A stretch of 64,000 nt of DNA from an uncultured Draconibacterium sp. (lineage in GTDB: Bacteria; Bacteroidota; Bacteroidia; Bacteroidales; Prolixibacteraceae). The translations under genes and the position numbers were made by a program. Below the pieces are notes generated by a model. It ran no database searches, was not told where the DNA came from, and saw nothing but the letters and a program-made list of their open reading frames with translations. Position 1 is the stretch's first letter, and every line of letters starts with the position of its first letter. The DNA is taken from positions 124,001 through 188,000 of the forward strand of contig NZ_OY781884.1 in the NCBI RefSeq assembly GCF_963677155.1. The letters are read 5' to 3'. Positions 1 to 9,448 of the stretch are shown piece after piece.

Positions 1-969
1 TCCTTCATACATATCGCGTTTGTGCCCTCTTAACGGGCCATTGGAATCCCAGTATTCCGGGTCATGCCCTCCTTCGTGATGAGAACCATTATCGCTTGAA
101 AACATGACCAGAGTATTATCATCAATTCCCATTTGCTTTAAAAGCGACAGTAATTCTCCAACCTGATCATCCAGATGTTCCATCATGGCACCAAAACCCG
201 CAATTGGATTTTGTACAGGCGGACAAACCTCTCCCGGACCGGCGCCATATCTGCCAATTTTATCATCAAATTGAGGTAATTTCTTTCGCCATTTTTCATG
301 CAGTTCTTTTGGGGCGTGCATGGCAGCATGTGGTATTGCAGTTGGGATATAACAGAAAAACGGCTTATTTTCCTTTACACTCTCCCTGATAAAATTAAAA
401 GCATCCTCCATGATGAAATCGTGCACATAAGTTCCGGAATCCAAAGGAATCTCCTGACCATCCCTAACAATAGACGACGGATAATAGGTATGCGCAATCG
501 TCTGGCTTTTCCAGCCGGTAAAGTGGTCAAAACCATGAGTTAAAGGATTCTCCTCTCCTTCGTTACTCGTTATTCCCAGTCCCCATTTGCCAAAAGCCCC
601 GGTTGCGTAGCCGGCATTTTTAAATAAGCGGGGTAAAGTTACCATGGTTGAGTCCAGTGCCCCCATTTTCTCGGTTGGCATATTTCCCCTGCAATGAACA
701 TGGCCGGGAGCCTGACCTGTCATTAATACCGCCCTTGATGGGGAACAAACTGTATTTCCGGAATAATGATTGGTAAAGAGCATACCTTCATTTGCAAGCC
801 GATCGATATTGGGAGTTGATAGTTTCTTTTGTCCATAACAGGACAAATCACCATACCCCAGATCATCGGTAAGGATATAAATAACATTTGGAGAATTTGT
901 CTTTTCTTGTTTGCAGGAGTAGAAAAATATGAAAAAGCCGAAAAGAATAAATAGGGAAAAATACCTCAT
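1..969 (-). CDS. Sulfatase (S1 family), N-terminal 323 residues; runs off the left edge
   Basis: Reading leftwards from the ATG at 969, the frame stays open to the window edge, so only the N-terminal two thirds is present. The protein starts with a lipoprotein signal (FFYSC, Cys19), which places it at the cell envelope. A metal-binding ADD-type motif (TDDLGYGD, about 34-41) is followed by the formylglycine motif CSPSR at Cys75, and FSSDNGSHHEGG lies near the end of the visible part. These are signatures of formylglycine-dependent S1 sulfatases, which hydrolyse sulfate esters on glycans. It follows susD of unit 1 across a 36-bp palindrome, so it is probably co-transcribed at a reduced level. 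The substrate cannot be read from the sequence. Confidence 0.93.
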   Translation of the reverse strand, partial: MRYFSLFILFGFFIFFYSCKQEKTNSPNVIYILTDDLGYGDLSCYGQKKLSTPNIDRLANEGMLFTNHYSGNTVCSPSRAVLMTGQAPGHVHCRGNMPTEKMGALDSTMVTLPRLFKNAGYATGAFGKWGLGITSNEGEENPLTHGFDHFTGWKSQTIAHTYYPSSIVRDGQEIPLDSGTYVHDFIMEDAFNFIRESVKENKPFFCYIPTAIPHAAMHAPKELHEKWRKKLPQFDDKIGRYGAGPGEVCPPVQNPIAGFGAMMEHLDDQVGELLSLLKQMGIDDNTLVMFSSDNGSHHEGGHDPEYWDSNGPLRGHKRDMYEG

Positions 970-1059
970 GAGATCTTTTTGTAATTTATTATTAATGAAT
1001 GGTATTCTTAACATTAAAAGATGCAGCTTATATCGGTTTTATAGCTTCGTTTAATCTAT

Positions 1060-1095
1060 AAATCAATAGGACTTCATATGAAGTCCTATTGATTT
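1060..1095 (-). promoter_or_regulatory. Perfect 36-bp palindrome between susD and the sulfatase
   Basis: Two 18-bp arms (1060-1077 and 1078-1095) are exact reverse complements with no spacer. The site sits 17 bp after the susD stop and 91 bp before the sulfatase start. In RNA it would form a very stable hairpin. There is no long U-tract directly after it, so partial termination or 3'-end protection of susCD mRNA is likelier than a full terminator. Confidence 0.75.
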
Positions 1096-1111
1096 CATTT
1101 TAAGAATAATT

Positions 1112-2782
1112 TTACCAATTTGGATTTTGAGTAAGGTTCTCGTTTAACTGAATTTCCTGAAGTGGAATTGGAAAAAGATAATTTCTTTCTGAGAAAGTTC
1201 TGGATGATTTTGGCTGTACAATAACAAATCCATCTTCATTTGTACCAAATGAAGTTAAATCAGATATTTTAATTGGATTACCATTATTATCAGTCACATC
1301 TTTCCATGCCGAATTATCATATTGGATTCCCAATACTTCTTTACTTAATTCTTCTACAGCTATTCCCCATCGTTTCAAATCAAGCAATCGTTCTCCTTCC
1401 ATAGCCAATTCAACAGTTCTTTCTCTTCGAATCTCTTCAAGCATATTCAAATTATTTGTGCTAACAAAACCATTACTTAATTCATGTACCTCAGCTCTTT
1501 GTCGAAGTAAATTAATACTTTCATTTAATTCAGAATCTGTTATCGATCCAGCTAATTCATAAGATGCCTCTGCATAAATTAAAAGAACTTCAGCATAACG
1601 AATTATTTCTTGATCATTATAGTCTTTACGATTAAGTCTGGATTCGCCTTCTGTTTGGTATTTCCAAAGTCTGTAGCCAGTTGTTGTTGACACAAAGAAC
1701 CCCTTGTTAGCAACCAATAATTCGGCTCCGTCATGGCGCCATACATAATCACCAATTCTACCAACTGAATTATTCATTCGAAGATCACGATTATCAAATT
1801 CGCTATCCACACCTCCATACCCTTTAAATAGTGGCGATTTATCTATTGGTAATCCATCTACACATAAATACATATCCATCAATTTTTTTGTTGGACTACC
1901 TTTCAGTTGAATATCTTGAGCAAAAGTATTTGTACGTACTTCTTCGCGAAACCGTTTAGCTAGAATTTGTTCTGGTTTAACTCCGAGACTGTTGTCATCT
2001 GCATCCGGATCCATAAATAAATGGCGGTAGCTTTCTGAACCATATCTATTCAGCAATTCAAATTCATTACTGCTTATTACAGCTTTCGATGCACTTTTAG
2101 CAATAGTAAGTAATGCATTAACATCTGAACCTCCACCGTTATATTTGCTCCATGTTGCTTCAAACAAAGCAACTTTTGCCATTAGCGCATTGGCAGCCCC
2201 TTTAGTGATACGACCGATTTCATCACTACTAGTCAAGTGACTTCGAAGAGGCAAATCTTTCTCTGCCAATTCTAAATCATCAATAATAAAACTTACCAGC
2301 TCTTTGCGTGATGCCCTGGAACTGTACAATTCCTCTGAATCTGTATTCAGCACTTTATCAATAATTGGCACTCCACCGTACCTAACAAGAAGATTATAAT
2401 AATAAAATGCTCTGAAAAAGCGGGCTTCAGCAACATATCTGCTGGCATCTACTTCCTCATTTTCTTTCGCCTTTTCAATGATGTAAGTACTCGACCTGAT
2501 CCTGGAGTAATTATCATTCCAATCATTCTCACTTTCTTTTACTAAATTGGTTCCACTACTTATAGCATTGTCGTTTTCAGCATGCTGAGTATCGGAATCC
2601 AGATCAATAGAACGGCCTGGCAATGTATTATACAGGCTATTAACAGCTAACTCGTAATCATCCTCGCTATTCCAAAATGAACCATCTGAAACTGCTGTTT
2701 TTGGGAATAAGTCCAAATTATCCGTACACGCAAAAGCTACGAATATTATGGAAAAGTATATTAATATTAGTCTTGATTTCAT
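1112..2782 (-). CDS. SusD/RagB-family outer-membrane glycan-binding lipoprotein (unit 1)
   Basis: The 556-residue protein begins with a lipoprotein signal ending FVAFACTDN and has the usual length for SusD/RagB proteins. N-terminal residues include the typical FWNSEDDYELAVNSLY block. The C-terminal part has the conserved EIIRYAEVLLIYAEA, ERLLDLKRWG and YLFPIPLQEI blocks. SusD proteins form the lid of the SusC channel and capture glycans at the cell surface. The gene starts 10 bp after the stop of its susC, so the two are translationally close. The ligand is unknown; the sulfatase downstream suggests a sulfated glycan. Confidence 0.95.
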   Translation of the reverse strand: MKSRLILIYFSIIFVAFACTDNLDLFPKTAVSDGSFWNSEDDYELAVNSLYNTLPGRSIDLDSDTQHAENDNAISSGTNLVKESENDWNDNYSRIRSSTYIIEKAKENEEVDASRYVAEARFFRAFYYYNLLVRYGGVPIIDKVLNTDSEELYSSRASRKELVSFIIDDLELAEKDLPLRSHLTSSDEIGRITKGAANALMAKVALFEATWSKYNGGGSDVNALLTIAKSASKAVISSNEFELLNRYGSESYRHLFMDPDADDNSLGVKPEQILAKRFREEVRTNTFAQDIQLKGSPTKKLMDMYLCVDGLPIDKSPLFKGYGGVDSEFDNRDLRMNNSVGRIGDYVWRHDGAELLVANKGFFVSTTTGYRLWKYQTEGESRLNRKDYNDQEIIRYAEVLLIYAEASYELAGSITDSELNESINLLRQRAEVHELSNGFVSTNNLNMLEEIRRERTVELAMEGERLLDLKRWGIAVEELSKEVLGIQYDNSAWKDVTDNNGNPIKISDLTSFGTNEDGFVIVQPKSSRTFSERNYLFPIPLQEIQLNENLTQNPNW

Positions 2783-2792
2783 ACTGTTTTTT

Positions 2793-5700
2793 TTAGAGTT
2801 TTACTTGAATTCCAAAAATGTAATTCTTGGAATAAGGATAAACATTATAATCATTATTTTGCTCCGGGTCATAGCCTCCAGGCACATTGTGGATCGTAAA
2901 CAAATCGCTTCCGTTGAAATACAAGCGGACACTTTCTATTTTTAATTTACTTGTCAACTCTTTAGGAATAGTATATCCTAAAATAATATTTTTAAACCTC
3001 AAATATGCCCCATTCCATGCTCTCAATTTCGAATGTCGCCAGTTCCATGAATTTGTTGGACCAAGTGTTAACCTAGGCATATCTGAATCCCGAGCCTCAA
3101 CAATAACACGTCCATTTTCATCTTTCATTTCAACTGCAAATCCTGAATTCCAATACATCGCATTGGGTTTATGCCATCTTGATCGACTACCTTCATAAGG
3201 TAATGCCCTGATTGAGCCATTGTATAAAATTCGCTTGCCAACTCCCTGAAATGCAACAGAGAAGTCAAAGTTTTTATATTCTCCACCTATATTACCTCCA
3301 AAATTGTAACGAGGCGATGTATTCCCTAAATAGACAAGGTCGCCTTCATCATCTGCATCACCATACGGATCAATTCTCCCGTTCCCATCTACATCCTTAA
3401 ACATCACATCTCCCAGGTCAAGTTGGGTATTTATACTTCCAAGTTGTTTATAAGCAGTAAGCTGTTCCTGTGTTTTGATAATTCCATCAAATTCATATCC
3501 AAAATAACTATTAATCGGATAGCCTAATCTGGCATTATTCATACCTTGAACATAATTGTCATCACCACCTTTTTTAGTGACTAAATTTTTGCTGTCGAAT
3601 AAATTACCGTTAACAAAATATGTAAAATCACCTATTCGATCTTTCCATCCCAATGATAGCTCCCAACCATTAATTTTTAACTCTCCCGAATTTACTTTAG
3701 GTGCCGTTGCACCTAATAATTCTGGAAAAGCTTCGGCAACAAGCATGTCTTTATTTATTTTCTCATACACATCAAATGTACCTACCAAACGATTTCGGAG
3801 AACCGCAAACTCGACACCAATATTTTTGGTTGCTATTGTTTCCCAGGTTGCTTGTGTTGCAGGTAAGGCACCTAATGAAGCTCCGGCTGGCTGACTTGAA
3901 GCACCAAAAGGATAAAACCCCCCAATGTTAATTGTTTGTATGTAGTTATAGGTACTTGCAACCGCCTGATTTCCCAACTCGCCATACGAGGCTCTAAGCT
4001 TTAGATTATCAAATAAATTTAGGTTTTTAATAAAGCTTTCTTCTGATAATCTCCATCCCAAAGAAAGTCCACCAAAATTACCCCATCTTTTATCAGGATG
4101 AAATTTGGAAGAACCATCCCTCCTCCAATTAGCTTCAACAAGGTATTTACCCTTATAGTCGTAATTAAATCTTCCGAAATACGATAAGATAGTCCATTCT
4201 GCTCCCCGGTCAGTATTGTATTGTTCTTCTGCATCACCAAGGCTTAAGGCAAAAACTTCGTTACTAACTAAACCTCTTCTGTAAGCAGAAAATTCATACC
4301 AATCATCATTCTCAAATGACGTTCCCAACGTAACAGCAATATGGTGATCCTCAGTTATATTCTTGTCATAATTCAAATAATTAGTATAATTCTGATAAGT
4401 CCGTTCCTGATTTAACGCATTAAAACGGTTTGATTTATTAAAAACAATATTCACTTTATCATCCCAATGATAAGATGTATAGGTCGGTATTTCACCCTTT
4501 TGATTTACATATAGCTGCTTAATACCAATTTGACTAATGAATTTTAAATCCTTTGTGAATTTGATGTTCGCCTTAAAATTAATTCCTTCAACATTCCGGG
4601 TATTATATACTCTTCCACCTTCATCAATCAATTGAACAGGATTTACAAATCCCTGCCATTGATAATATTTACCTGAAGGAGTAAATGTTGGAGGCATCGG
4701 GTTTAAATTAGGATAACGATCCAGTGCTTGGTTTGTTTCATAGGGTTCATCAATCTCTCTTTTCTCAACATATACACGGGCTTCCAGATCCAACCAGTCT
4801 GTTACCTGATAACTGTAATTCAGATTTAAATTGAATTTTTCACTAATATTATTATCAATTTTGAAAAAACCTTCATCCTTGTTATATGCACCTGACAAAT
4901 AATATTTTGCTTTATCACTGCCTCCGCTCAAACTAACTGAGTGGTTATAACTAATACTATTACTGAACAAATTATCTTTGATGTCAGACTCTTCGTAAAA
5001 ATAGAACCTGGGATTAGGAGCATTTAAATCCTGAGCCCATATATCAACTCCACCTACACCTGTTCCATTTATTAATTTATCGTACTTTTCATTCGGAAAC
5101 CACCATGGATTTGCACGTCCCTCATTCATTTCTGCCTCACGGTGCATCTCTGCATATTGCCTGATAGTAGGCTGATTCCATGTATCCTGTGGGGTTTTAA
5201 TGGTAATACTTCCTTTATACTCTATCGTTGTCTTACCTTTCTTCCCTGACTTTGTGGTTATTAATATAACACCTCCGGCAGCCCGGGAACCATAAATAGA
5301 TGCGGCCGCATCTTTCAATACAGAGATTGTCTCAATATCGTCTGGATTCAGCATGTCAATCTCACCTTCTATTCCATCAATAAGGATTAAAGGAGTATTT
5401 CCTCCATTCAAAGATGTGAAGTCACGGATTCTTAAGGAATACCCTTCTCTACCTGGTTGTCCTCCTCTACGAGTAACCACCATACCAGGGAGTTCGCCTT
5501 GAAGAGCACTTGAAATAGTTGTTACTGGTTTGGATTTTACAATTGTATTACCAACAGTAGAAATAGCTCCAGTTAATGAAGATCTTTTTTGCACACCATA
5601 ACCAACTGCTACAACTTCTTCAAGCCCAATAGCATCTCCCACCAATTCAACATTTATCACAGCCTTCCCGGAAACAGGAATTTCCTGTGTGGCCATCCCA

Positions 5701-6257
5701 ACAAAAGAAAAAACAAGAGTTGCATTGTCTGGTACATTGGGAAACGAGTACTTTCCGTCGGTGTCGGTAGTGGTTCCTTTTGTGGTTCCTTTTATTACTA
5801 CTGTAACGCCAGGAAGCGCTCCTCCGGAGGCGTCGGTTACAGTTCCGGAAACAGTATTTTCTTGTTGGGTATTATTGATATTAACATTTGAATATTTAGA
5901 CTGGACCAAAATCAACTGATCTTTTACCTGATAGGTTAAATCAGTTCCTTTAAACAGTTCTTTTAATATGGAGGATATCTGCTCTTGTTTGGTATTTATC
6001 GAGACTTTCTTCCTCAAATCGACCTGATCGTTGTCATAAAAAAAACGGTATTCGCTATTGTCCTCAATTTCCTCAAATACTTCGAATATTGAAGCGTTTT
6101 TTACCTTCAAATCAAGTTTTCCTGCCTGGGCAGATACCTTGGCAGAAATCTGCATAAAACTGATTAGAATTAGTAGAGTTGTTAGTTTAGCCATGAGTAA
6201 TAATTTTTTTAGACGAGAGAGCATATGCCTCCCCCGCTGTAATCTAAATTTTTTCAT
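2793..6257 (-). CDS. SusC/RagA-family TonB-dependent transporter with STN signalling domain (unit 1)
   Basis: At 1154 residues this is a full-length SusC-type outer-membrane transporter. In order it has an N-terminal signal segment (about 20-44), an STN secretin/TonB N-terminal domain (about 48-120), a carboxypeptidase-regulatory-like domain (about 134-220, TVSGTVTD and GKYSFPNVP), a plug with the GLEEVVAVGYGVQKR segment and a beta-barrel ending in FGIQVKL. The STN domain is the part that signals to a FecR-type anti-sigma factor, and the adjacent fecR and ECF sigma genes fit that role. It should import oligosaccharides with the downstream SusD using TonB energy. Met12 is an alternative start. 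Confidence 0.95.
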   Translation of the reverse strand: MKKFRLQRGRHMLSRLKKLLLMAKLTTLLILISFMQISAKVSAQAGKLDLKVKNASIFEVFEEIEDNSEYRFFYDNDQVDLRKKVSINTKQEQISSILKELFKGTDLTYQVKDQLILVQSKYSNVNINNTQQENTVSGTVTDASGGALPGVTVVIKGTTKGTTTDTDGKYSFPNVPDNATLVFSFVGMATQEIPVSGKAVINVELVGDAIGLEEVVAVGYGVQKRSSLTGAISTVGNTIVKSKPVTTISSALQGELPGMVVTRRGGQPGREGYSLRIRDFTSLNGGNTPLILIDGIEGEIDMLNPDDIETISVLKDAAASIYGSRAAGGVILITTKSGKKGKTTIEYKGSITIKTPQDTWNQPTIRQYAEMHREAEMNEGRANPWWFPNEKYDKLINGTGVGGVDIWAQDLNAPNPRFYFYEESDIKDNLFSNSISYNHSVSLSGGSDKAKYYLSGAYNKDEGFFKIDNNISEKFNLNLNYSYQVTDWLDLEARVYVEKREIDEPYETNQALDRYPNLNPMPPTFTPSGKYYQWQGFVNPVQLIDEGGRVYNTRNVEGINFKANIKFTKDLKFISQIGIKQLYVNQKGEIPTYTSYHWDDKVNIVFNKSNRFNALNQERTYQNYTNYLNYDKNITEDHHIAVTLGTSFENDDWYEFSAYRRGLVSNEVFALSLGDAEEQYNTDRGAEWTILSYFGRFNYDYKGKYLVEANWRRDGSSKFHPDKRWGNFGGLSLGWRLSEESFIKNLNLFDNLKLRASYGELGNQAVASTYNYIQTINIGGFYPFGASSQPAGASLGALPATQATWETIATKNIGVEFAVLRNRLVGTFDVYEKINKDMLVAEAFPELLGATAPKVNSGELKINGWELSLGWKDRIGDFTYFVNGNLFDSKNLVTKKGGDDNYVQGMNNARLGYPINSYFGYEFDGIIKTQEQLTAYKQLGSINTQLDLGDVMFKDVDGNGRIDPYGDADDEGDLVYLGNTSPRYNFGGNIGGEYKNFDFSVAFQGVGKRILYNGSIRALPYEGSRSRWHKPNAMYWNSGFAVEMKDENGRVIVEARDSDMPRLTLGPTNSWNWRHSKLRAWNGAYLRFKNIILGYTIPKELTSKLKIESVRLYFNGSDLFTIHNVPGGYDPEQNNDYNVYPYSKNYIFGIQVKL

Positions 6258-6285
6258 ACATTTGTATTGTTAAGTTATTGACTTT

Positions 6286-6307
6286 AGCCCATTTTCATAA
6301 AATGGCT
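6286..6307 (-). promoter_or_regulatory. Stem-loop in the fecR-susC intergenic region
   Basis: An inverted repeat (AGCC-CATTTT, loop CAT, AAAATG-GCT; nine pairs with one bulged C) lies in the 145-bp gap between fecR and susC. There is no U-tract, so it is not a classical terminator. It could mark the 5' leader of the susC transcript, but this is only inferred. Confidence 0.4.
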
Positions 6308-6402
6308 ATTGTTAGATAATAAGAAACTTAGGTTTCTGAAATTAGCGGGAAATGTAGGCGCATTTTCCGCTTTTTAGTTCATAAGTTATTCCATAGGCAA
6401 GT

Positions 6403-7404
6403 TTATTCTTTAAAGTTTATATACAGTTTGTTTTTTTCGTAATGATAGATTATTGGTTCTACTGAAGTGCTTTTTATCGCTTCAATAAAAGTAAAGATGT
6501 TGTCGTTGATACTTATTGTTCCGCTAAACCGTTTTGTTTTAAGGGTTTCATTTTCAAATACAATCTGCGTATTGTAAATCCTGTCAATTTTCATGGCCAG
6601 ATCTTCCAGTGTTTCGTTCCTGAACTGATAAATACCTTTCTGCCAATAATCATAGAAGCCATCCGGGATCATTGATTCATAAAGCTTCCCGGATGTTCTA
6701 TCTAAAACTAAACTATGTAATGGTTTTATGATATAAGAGTTAAAACCATTTTTACTATTTGCGATATCAAATTGAATACTTCCTTTTACCAGATCGGCGC
6801 GTACAATATTATCGTCGGGGTAAGCTGTTACAGAAAATTGGGTACCCAATACTTTAATTCTGTTGTTACCAATATTAACAATAAAAGGTTTTTTGCTATT
6901 GTGTTTTACATCAAAATAGGCTTCCCCTTCCATTTCAAGTTCTCGGAAATCTCCACTAAATTCAGAAGGGTATCGTATGCTCGAATTATTTGATAACCAG
7001 ACTTTAGTTCCATCGGGCAAATTAAAATGCGAACGGCTTCCTTTTGGGACGGCTATCTCCTGATATACAATTTCTTTGTTTAAGGATGTTAAAATGGTTT
7101 GAATGACAAAAGTAGTTGTAATTAGAAAAAAGAATATCGCTGATATGCGCAAAGCGTAGTAAACAAAAGGAGTTACTATTTTTTGTTTACCAAACTGATG
7201 TTTCCGTTGAAGATATTTCCGGTAAATCGCTGAATTATCGTGAATTTGTTTGGGATTGTATTGCCAGACTTGTAACAGGCGGTCGAAAACCTTTTTATTT
7301 GCAGGATCGCTGGCTATCCATTCCTGAAACACTTGTTCATCAGCTTCATTTACTTCCCCAGCAACCTTGTTAGCTATATTTTCCCAAACCTTTTCCTTGT
7401 CCAT
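6403..7404 (-). CDS. FecR-family anti-sigma factor (unit 1)
   Basis: The 333-residue protein has the FecR layout: a cytoplasmic N-terminal segment (about 1-75), one transmembrane segment around residues 80-108 (ALRISAIFFFLITTT) and a periplasmic FecR domain with GSRSHFNLPDGTKVWL, a GEAYFDV block and a C-terminal DUF4974-type part (RFSGTISINDN). FecR proteins hold an ECF sigma factor and release it when the SusC STN domain reports substrate. It lies 79 bp downstream of the sigma factor gene and upstream of the STN-bearing susC, the expected trans-envelope module. Confidence 0.93.
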   Translation of the reverse strand: MDKEKVWENIANKVAGEVNEADEQVFQEWIASDPANKKVFDRLLQVWQYNPKQIHDNSAIYRKYLQRKHQFGKQKIVTPFVYYALRISAIFFFLITTTFVIQTILTSLNKEIVYQEIAVPKGSRSHFNLPDGTKVWLSNNSSIRYPSEFSGDFRELEMEGEAYFDVKHNSKKPFIVNIGNNRIKVLGTQFSVTAYPDDNIVRADLVKGSIQFDIANSKNGFNSYIIKPLHSLVLDRTSGKLYESMIPDGFYDYWQKGIYQFRNETLEDLAMKIDRIYNTQIVFENETLKTKRFSGTISINDNIFTFIEAIKSTSVEPIIYHYEKNKLYINFKE

Positions 7405-7483
7405 TCAGAATGTTCTTATATCTCCTATGACAGAAGATTTTATTGAATGTCCTAAAGGTAAACTGAAAAAATTGATATTTTTT

Positions 7484-8098
7484 TTAAGCTGGAAGTAAGA
7501 ACAGTTGGAAAAGTACCATAAAACCAGAACTATCTCCTTTATCATTAAGGTAACTTTTTATTGTCTCTCCAATTTTTTTGAGCGCAATTGACAACTGGTG
7601 GTTAATGGTTTTTACAGAAATATCGAGCAACTCACCTATATCCTTATATTTCATCTGCTCTACCTTAGCCAATTTATATATCATTTTACAACGGGGAGGT
7701 AAATCTTCGATCGATTGTTCAATAATAGATTTTAATTCTTTGTTGATCAATTCAGTTTCGGGGCAAATGAGGTCAACTCCCAAATCAACCTCCAAGTCGT
7801 CCAATGAAACTGCATTTTTCCTTTTCATTTCATCGAGATAATTGAGTGAGGTGTTGTAAGTCGATTTAAAAAGATATGCTTTGATATTTTGAATATTCAC
7901 TAGCTCCGATCGATTGATCCAGACCTTTAAAAACACATCAGATACAACTTCTTCTGCCACCGATTTGCTTTTTACAAAAGAAAATGAAAACTGGTACAAA
8001 CGCCCGGCAAATAAATCAAACAGATGTTTAAAAGAACGTTCATCTTCTTCAAAGGAGATTTTTTTTAGTAGTTTTTTAATGTTCTGATTTGTTTCCAA
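7484..8098 (-). CDS. ECF-type RNA polymerase sigma factor (unit 1)
   Basis: The 204-residue protein has sigma region 2 (about 25-90, with LFAGRLYQFSFSFVKS and a VVSDVFLKVW block) and region 4 (about 130-185, with YKDIGELLDISVKTINHQL, a helix-turn-helix). This is the FecI/RpoE class that pairs with FecR. No ATG is available near the N-terminus; the frame opens with TTG at 8098, a usable but weaker start, and an in-frame TTG also lies two codons upstream. It heads unit 1, with fecR, susC, susD and a sulfatase following in the same direction. Confidence 0.9.
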   Translation of the reverse strand: METNQNIKKLLKKISFEEDERSFKHLFDLFAGRLYQFSFSFVKSKSVAEEVVSDVFLKVWINRSELVNIQNIKAYLFKSTYNTSLNYLDEMKRKNAVSLDDLEVDLGVDLICPETELINKELKSIIEQSIEDLPPRCKMIYKLAKVEQMKYKDIGELLDISVKTINHQLSIALKKIGETIKSYLNDKGDSSGFMVLFQLFLLPA

Positions 8099-8512
8099 CT
8101 CAATTCTTTAGGATCTGTAAAAAAACAAAATATAATGAAACCAGCCAATTATTTGAATTAAATATAAAAGCTATAATTATTATTAAATCCAAAATGGGAC
8201 ATTCGCTACATGCTTATTGACACATACAACAATTAGAAGTACTAGTTATCGATTAACTATAAGATTTCAAAGTCGTCGTTTATCCCAAATCTTGTTCTAG
8301 GTATTGGATTCCCTCGTTTTTTTTGAAGTTTTAGCTGTTTCTATAGTAGCTTCTGCCATTTATGTATGGCTATTTTTTTTTTCATTTGCCGGATTATTCC
8401 TTTATCGCCTGTAGTATCATCAAAAATTAAAGAACTATAGTAGGTACAATCAATGCCATAACGCCAATACGATTTCTTTTCCGCCACATGATCTGTCTTC
8501 CTTTTACCATTT

Positions 8513-8683
8513 TCAATTTTTTCTGCTACAATATTGTTTTAATTTTTTCAATTCTGTTGAGATTTTTTCGTCAATGATTTTAGCTTAAAATTGAGCTATC
8601 GTTATTAAGGTATGACCTAACTTCTTCGAAACAGTTTCAACCAGAGTTCTACAATTTAGAAAAAGTTTAGTTGCGAATGAATG
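8513..8683 (-). pseudogene. Remnant of a tyrosine recombinase, C-terminal end
   Basis: Fifty-seven codons on the minus strand read HSFATKLFLN, then ETVSKKLGHT, then an in-frame stop where the catalytic Tyr region is expected, then AKIIDEKISTELKKL. This is the C-terminal box of Bacteroidota tyrosine recombinases (HxxR region, LGH motif, Tyr nucleophile). The first Arg/His box is damaged and the Tyr position reads QF-stop instead of QxY, so the remnant cannot be active. No N-terminal part was found. Confidence 0.7.
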
Positions 8684-8772
8684 TATAACCATGTGCATGG
8701 TTTCTTTCTTTATATGGCAAAGTCAGCCAACTCTTTTTTAATAACTATTGACCCGCTCGTTAGTTAAAGCAG

Positions 8773-9038
8773 GCAGAATTCTTTTACGAATGTGTTGAAG
8801 ACACTATAAACAGGACTATTCCAGAGGAAATTGATTTTCTCGAAAATACGATCGATTAACCAATTCAATAAATTCGTTCTTAACTCTGCCAGACACAAGA
8901 GGTAATTTACTAATCAAATTGTAAAATCAAAATAATGGGAGGCTGTCCAAAAGGAAAAGGCAGAATGACTTTGAAGAACTGACTGATGAAGATATTTCTT
9001 TGATTGAAGAATATTATGCTGATATTTTTATAAAATAA
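8773..9038 (+). pseudogene. Decayed gene, tentatively the C-terminus of a Fic-like protein
   Basis: With one frameshift near 8853 and stops near 8857 and 8921, the plus strand reads EFFYECVEDTINRTIPEEID, FLEN, then YDRLTNSINSFLTLPD, then QNNGRLSKRKRQNDFEELTD and a tail ending at a TAA at 9038. The order (IPEEI...LEN.YD.L, ...LPD..., QNNGRLSKR..., ELTDEDI) resembles C-terminal tails I associate with Fic-family proteins, but I cannot confirm this without a search. It is clearly a broken gene lying between two recombinase remnants. Confidence 0.45.
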
Positions 9039-9191
9039 TGTATAAAATCACACCATATAGAACTAAATTATATGCAAAAACAATGCTGGTGAACGATTCG
9101 GTTAACACCCAAATCAGCCATTCCATAAATAGCTGATTTAATGCCAAATACCCAGGATGTTCGACTCCCGCCAGGGGAAATCCCCTGTATT

Positions 9192-9320
9192 GGTGTACCA
9201 ATTGAATCTATAAGTTCAATGTTAGGTCATAAGAGTATTTAAACACCCCAGATTTACTCAAAAGTTATCAAAGCAAAGGTCAGTGAAGATATGGATAAGC
9301 TTAAGAGGAAATTAAGCTAA
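9192..9320 (+). pseudogene. Remnant of a second tyrosine recombinase, C-terminal end
   Basis: Forty-three codons on the plus strand read GVPIESISSMLGHKSI, an in-frame TAA, then TPQIYSKVIKAKVSEDMDKL and a stop at 9318-9320. LGHKSI followed by TPQIYSK is the C-terminal catalytic end of a tyrosine recombinase and keeps the nucleophilic Tyr. The stop and the missing upstream part show it is dead. It points away from the minus-strand remnant at 8513-8683. Other sequence in the 8.1-9.4 kb gap, including a minus-strand stretch around 8350-8500, was not recognised. Confidence 0.72.
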
Positions 9321-9389
9321 TTGGTAGCTACATTTTTGGCTGTATTCAGAAATATTACTTATCAACTTCATTTTCAGAAATCCCAAAAA

Positions 9390-9415
9390 GATTCCCGATA
9401 TAATTATCGGGAATC
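9390..9415 (-). terminator. Rho-independent terminator at the end of sulfatase unit 2
   Basis: An 11-bp perfect stem (GATTCCCGATA at 9390-9400 and its complement at 9405-9415) with a TAAT loop is followed on the minus strand by TTTTTGGG. It lies 34 bp past the stop of the last sulfatase and marks the 3' end of unit 2. Confidence 0.85.
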
Positions 9416-9448
9416 TTCAAACTAACTCCCCAACCAACTATAAATGAA

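Noticed and set aside
8513-9320. Integron integrase for the cassette array
   Set aside because: The remnants are C-terminal ends of ordinary Bacteroidota tyrosine recombinases, 19 kb from the array, and non-functional; nothing shows an IntI-specific insert.
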